Assembly (NCBI GenBank): GCA_022747635.1 | Contig: JAKTNV010000177.1 | Coordinates: 193,501-257,500, forward strand | Direction: 5' to 3' | DNA: 64,000 bases | From: Hetaerina americana | Lineage: Eukaryota > Arthropoda > Insecta > Odonata > Calopterygidae | In this document: piece by piece, positions 60,100 through 64,000 of the stretch | How positions within the stretch are numbered: position 1 is the first letter of the stretch | Layout of the letters: each line of letters starts with the position of its first letter | The notes under the pieces: generated by a model | Databases searched by the model: none | What the model saw: the letters and a program-made list of their open reading frames with translations, nothing else | Told to the model about the DNA's origin: nothing | Translations under genes and position numbers: made by a program

Positions 60100-60545
60100 T
60101 GCAAAGCGACACAACGCAGACACGCCCAAATCCCGTGCAGTAGGTACCGCGTGTTCCCTGGAGGTCCCTGGGGCGGTCGCGTTTATCTCACACGAATCAA
60201 GAGATGGACGGGAGATTAAGCGGGCGATAACTTAAAGGGAGGAACGGAGACAGAAGCGATATTCACGAGCGAGCACGAAGAAGGGGTGAGGATGAAAAGT
60301 ACGAGGAGCAAGGGAAAGTCAGGTTGCGTGCCTTACCTCAACGCGCCGCAGACGCTATGGGAATGTGGAAGCACGCATTAGCCCCGAAGGCTGGCATCAA
60401 AATGACCAGGTGATCAGCGCCCTATTATTCGCTCTGAAAATTCCCGGGACTTAAGAGGCAAAAGCCACGTATATAAATGTATTTGGATCCGCGGGCCAAA
60501 GGAGATTTCTGACCAGGGGCCGGTGTTCCTAAGCTAAAGGTCAAT
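60100..60545 (+). promoter_or_regulatory. GC-rich stretch with GC-box-like and TATA-like motifs
   Basis: A sharp GC-rich interval in AT-rich DNA. It holds GGGGCGGTCGCG near 60171 and GTATATAAATG at 60469-60479, followed within about 30 bases by GC-rich DNA. These would fit a core promoter, but no initiator or downstream exon could be recognised. Low confidence. Confidence 0.25.
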
Positions 60546-63500
60546 TCACAAGTTATCTAAAAGACGTAAACGAAGTATAAAACTTTATAAATTACACAGC
60601 ATAAAATTATACAAGATAGGATTACGTTTGCAGCAAATTTGTTGTCACCAGGAACCTCTGAGTAAAGGGTATAAACTTTGAGTAAAAGAAACTATTATTT
60701 ACGCCTTGCCTCATATTTTTAAATTCTCTTTTCAATAGTGCTAAATGCCCTCGTTAGCAGACTTACGCCTCGAATCGTTGGACAGATCAACCCTCGAATT
60801 AACTTTTAGTGAGTGAAAAACGAGCTCTACACGTATGCGCCTCAAAGAGTGTGATGTCGCTCCACCAAAATTTTTGTACATAGCCTGCTTTTTGTCTAAG
60901 TTTGTTAGTTTCAGAATTTTTGCCGGATGAAATTCAATAATTACAAGCAGTATACGAAAGTAGCATGCTTCTCTGCTGGCGGCCTAAATCAGTCGATTAC
61001 TTTATGTATTCATTAACAAAAGATAGAGGTAACATTCATAATGCCTGAGATTTTATAATAATCCGTACGGTTTTTAATGCGTATACTTGGAAGAACATCA
61101 ATTGCATGCCGTTAATATTGGAAAAATAAATAAGAAGCAATGAGAATACCTTTTAGTGCTAGATTTACGTATCGTTCTATATACATGGTATCTTTATCCG
61201 GTTAAGTCTGAAAATTCTTTAGAATTATTTTCAGGAACACCCAAAAATGTATTGCTATTATGATATTTAACCACGAGATGCCAATAAATGTTTGCATAAA
61301 TTTAAAAACAAAAAAAAATCATATCACGATTTTTATCAGGAGTATCTGACTAGGGTTATTACATATTGGTTTCTTGGCCGATGATGTTAAGCTTATTTGA
61401 GGATCCACCAACTTCTATTAAGTAATTAGTCTTTTGTTTGACTCGTGTAATCATTTTTATGCGCACAGTTGCAAATAATCACATAAGTGGTAAAGTAATT
61501 AAATGCAAGAATATTAATACATTTTTGGGCTGCTTGCTAAAAGGGCTGAATGGCAAGAGATTTGCACGCAGGCCTTCTAACTCTAGGAATAGTAAAACTT
61601 ATTTGTTATTTGCTCGTCCTCACAATACCTGGTCAATCTGTAATATGAAATACAAGTTCATGCTAAAATAAAATTAATAAAATGATTCAATTTCGACAAG
61701 CCTCAAAAAATGTTTTGCAACACATGTCAATATGGTTTCACAGGATATCTTCATCGTTATAACGTAGTAGAGAATATGGAGCATCCCGACATTAGGAATG
61801 AATGTTGCATATTTAAATATCAGGATGTCATTTATCTATCCAGCGAATGGGGTAAAAACGAAGCAAAGGACCGTTTTTGTAAATGATGAGGCTGACATAT
61901 AATTGTGAACAAGTGCTAGAATGTAAATAAATGACACAGATGACATTTTTCAAATGAAATTTAAAGAATAATTCAAATTACGTAATCAATATGAATGAAA
62001 ATGTCATTTAGCCTAGTCTTTTGGACAAGGCACTATGTAGTTATTAATTTGAAGAGAGGTAGTCTTTATAAGGGATAACATTCGTTTCAGTGGTATCAGA
62101 CTTAACCGGTACCTGAAGATGTCACCTATGTAATGAAACCGGTTGCACCGTATTAATAATTTTTTGTGAATTAACAAAGTTTGTCTGATTCCTCATAATA
62201 TTCGTTTCTGATAATCCAGCGTCATCTGACAAGCCTTCAATCGATGAAGGAAATTTAGGACATTTTTGAGAATATGTCGTAATTCATGATTGTTGGTGTT
62301 AGTTAACTATTTCACTCGTCGATTCAAGATAAAGGAATATAGATTATAAAATGACGTTAGAGCTAAGGTTATTAAGACAAAATGTTTGTGAGAGAATCAA
62401 AAGACAAAATCAAAAGAGAAGACAAAATGTTAGAAAAACAAAAATCAGTGAGAGATTAGCAGGTCTGACTAACATAGGCGATAAGTATTATTATTCTGAT
62501 TTTTATGCACCTGTACATTATGTACCAACTCTGATTTTTTAAAACAATCGATGAATGATCCCGAAGAATGGGGCCTTAAAGTATGCAACTAATTCTGTGC
62601 TAACCGTAAAGTTTCTTCAAAAGGTTTGACAGACATAATTTTTTGAATTAACATACAAATACAGTAATTCAAAATTGAGTAACTAACCTAACTACGTCAA
62701 TAGATGAAATGTTTTATGGTGTATAAAATGTAATTCATTTACATAAGAGCCATCATATTATTTTCCCCACCTACGCACTCTACACTCGCCATATAGAACT
62801 AAGATTAGCTTTAAATTCATGATAGAATTATTTTAACAAATACGATGTTGCTTGGTTTTGAACTAAATATTTTGAGGTCGTGCTGTGTATGCGAGTAAGA
62901 AAGGTTTTGGTAGGGATTTCATGTGCTTGACAAAGCATTCTTTGGTGATATATGACATTAGCTACTAAAAATTAATATTTGTTGATAGATCAACTACTGT
63001 TTACTTTTTAAAAGAAATTTCACTACACTGTTCGTATTTCATCCAAGATTATATATTTGAGGATTAATGGTCGAATTCTAAGCTAGGCATCAACATTTTT
63101 CATTTTTTAACTTAACTTAAACATCCAAAAGCCGATATCAAGGCAAATATGTTTCTTAAATAATAGCTTTAAGATTGAATCGATCAGAAAAAATCTTAAA
63201 TCGTATGTTAAGTGAGAAAACCTGGCGGATTGTTTCCAATATTATTCTGAATAACATGTAAAGTGTCTATGAATTGAATCGCAGGCATCCGAACAGGAAA
63301 ATATAGAGTATTGAAAAATAGGAGATATAAACTTGAAAAACAAGAAAGACCAACTGAAGATAAAGAGCGAACGAATAGATCTCAAGAGACAGGGAGGACC
63401 TTAGAAGAAGCTCAAAACACGTGTGCGAAACAAAAGAGATGAATTCCGAGGTTTAAACCTATTTAAGAATAGATAAAGAACAAAAAGAATGAATAATCTT

Positions 63501-64000
63501 TTGTTTTAATTTCTACTTTGAAGTCAACGGTACTGATAGAAGAGAACCGGATGATAAAGATACACTATATCATTGAACTTACGAGAAAAATTACTATATC
63601 CATATACTCTCATATACTCCCATTAAACTATCCATATACTACTCCCTAATAACTTTCCGAGGCAATTTGCGTAGGTTTAACATTAAAAAACATCCCATTC
63701 TTGCATAGGAACTGATTACTTATCATGATAAATTGCTTAGGTAGCGTAAGTTATTATCCATTCAGCTAAATCAAATGTTTATTCATTTCTTCCGGGTTTT
63801 ACCCGCCGAGCAGTAAAAATGAAACACAAGTCAATAAAATGATAGTATCAAAGAATCTCCTTCAATTACATGTATAAAATATTAACCCCCATTTAAGTTT
63901 TATGGTTTGAGGTATTTTTAACTTTTCTACCGTTACCGATAAGTAAGTAACTAAAGATACCTTCACCGTCAAAGATCCAATTCAATGTAAACCAAGCAGA
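60546..64000. other. Unassigned AT-rich DNA; weak PLE-like foldback near 62105-62190
   Basis: Around 62115-62150 there is CTGAAGA, 15 bases, then GAAACCGG, with AACCGGT and ACCGGTT pairing across it. This is PLE-like in style but the inner stem is poor. A 63-codon plus frame at 62351-62542 is basic and glutamine-rich with no domain. Nothing else recognised. Confidence 0.4.

Overview
The window reads as eukaryotic, AT-rich, gene-poor DNA, most likely from an arthropod and probably an insect. There are no operons, no ribosome-binding sites and no long open frames. Dinucleotide microsatellites are long and frequent. The recognisable content is a mix of decayed LINEs, Penelope-like elements (PLEs) and tRNA-derived SINEs typical of large arthropod genomes. 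The species cannot be fixed from the sequence. I see no intact protein-coding gene, rRNA, canonical tRNA or CRISPR array. The longest non-repetitive open frames lie opposite purine-rich tracts and do not look coding.

Layout. 1-2.5 kb is unassigned. 2.5-6.85 kb holds nested LINE debris: a plus-strand reverse transcriptase (RT) fragment, then on the minus strand a CR1/Jockey-like RT, a LINE C-terminus and a 5'UTR plus ORF1 with a zinc knuckle. 6.97-9.53 kb is a dense nest of two SINE families, a PLE with a GIY-YIG endonuclease remnant, and (TA)n arrays. 9.5-37.7 kb is mostly unassigned AT-rich DNA, with a PLE foldback flanked by a target-site duplication (13.8 kb), two LINE 3' ends (22.1 and 25.3 kb), short tandem duplications and purine- or pyrimidine-rich tracts. 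37.7-38.45 kb is a LINE RT split by a PLE piece. At 39.0 kb there is a possible signal-peptide first exon, followed by a GC-rich promoter-like stretch to 40.3 kb. 40.7 and 42.7 kb carry two copies of an unusual SINE-like foldback retroposon, with a LINE C-terminus between them. 45.4-47.8 kb and 52.0-52.7 kb hold PLE palindromes, perfect hairpins and more SINEs. The rest is unassigned, with GC-rich islands near 48.5-49.3, 57.9-58.6 and 60.1-60.5 kb.

How the parts relate. At least six fragments belong to one LINE family (called family A here). Six PLE termini share a hairpin that resembles a degenerate hammerhead ribozyme and/or a following GTGAGT-type hexamer; three are fused head-to-head as long inverted repeats. 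The SINEs probably used LINE machinery, and two copies have clear 12- and 14-bp target-site duplications. The best candidates for something undescribed are (1) the foldback SINE whose tRNA-like core is bracketed by inverted repeats and is collapsed into a perfect palindrome in the second copy, and (2) the PLE head-to-head junctions, one of which has 89-bp arms that are identical by eye.
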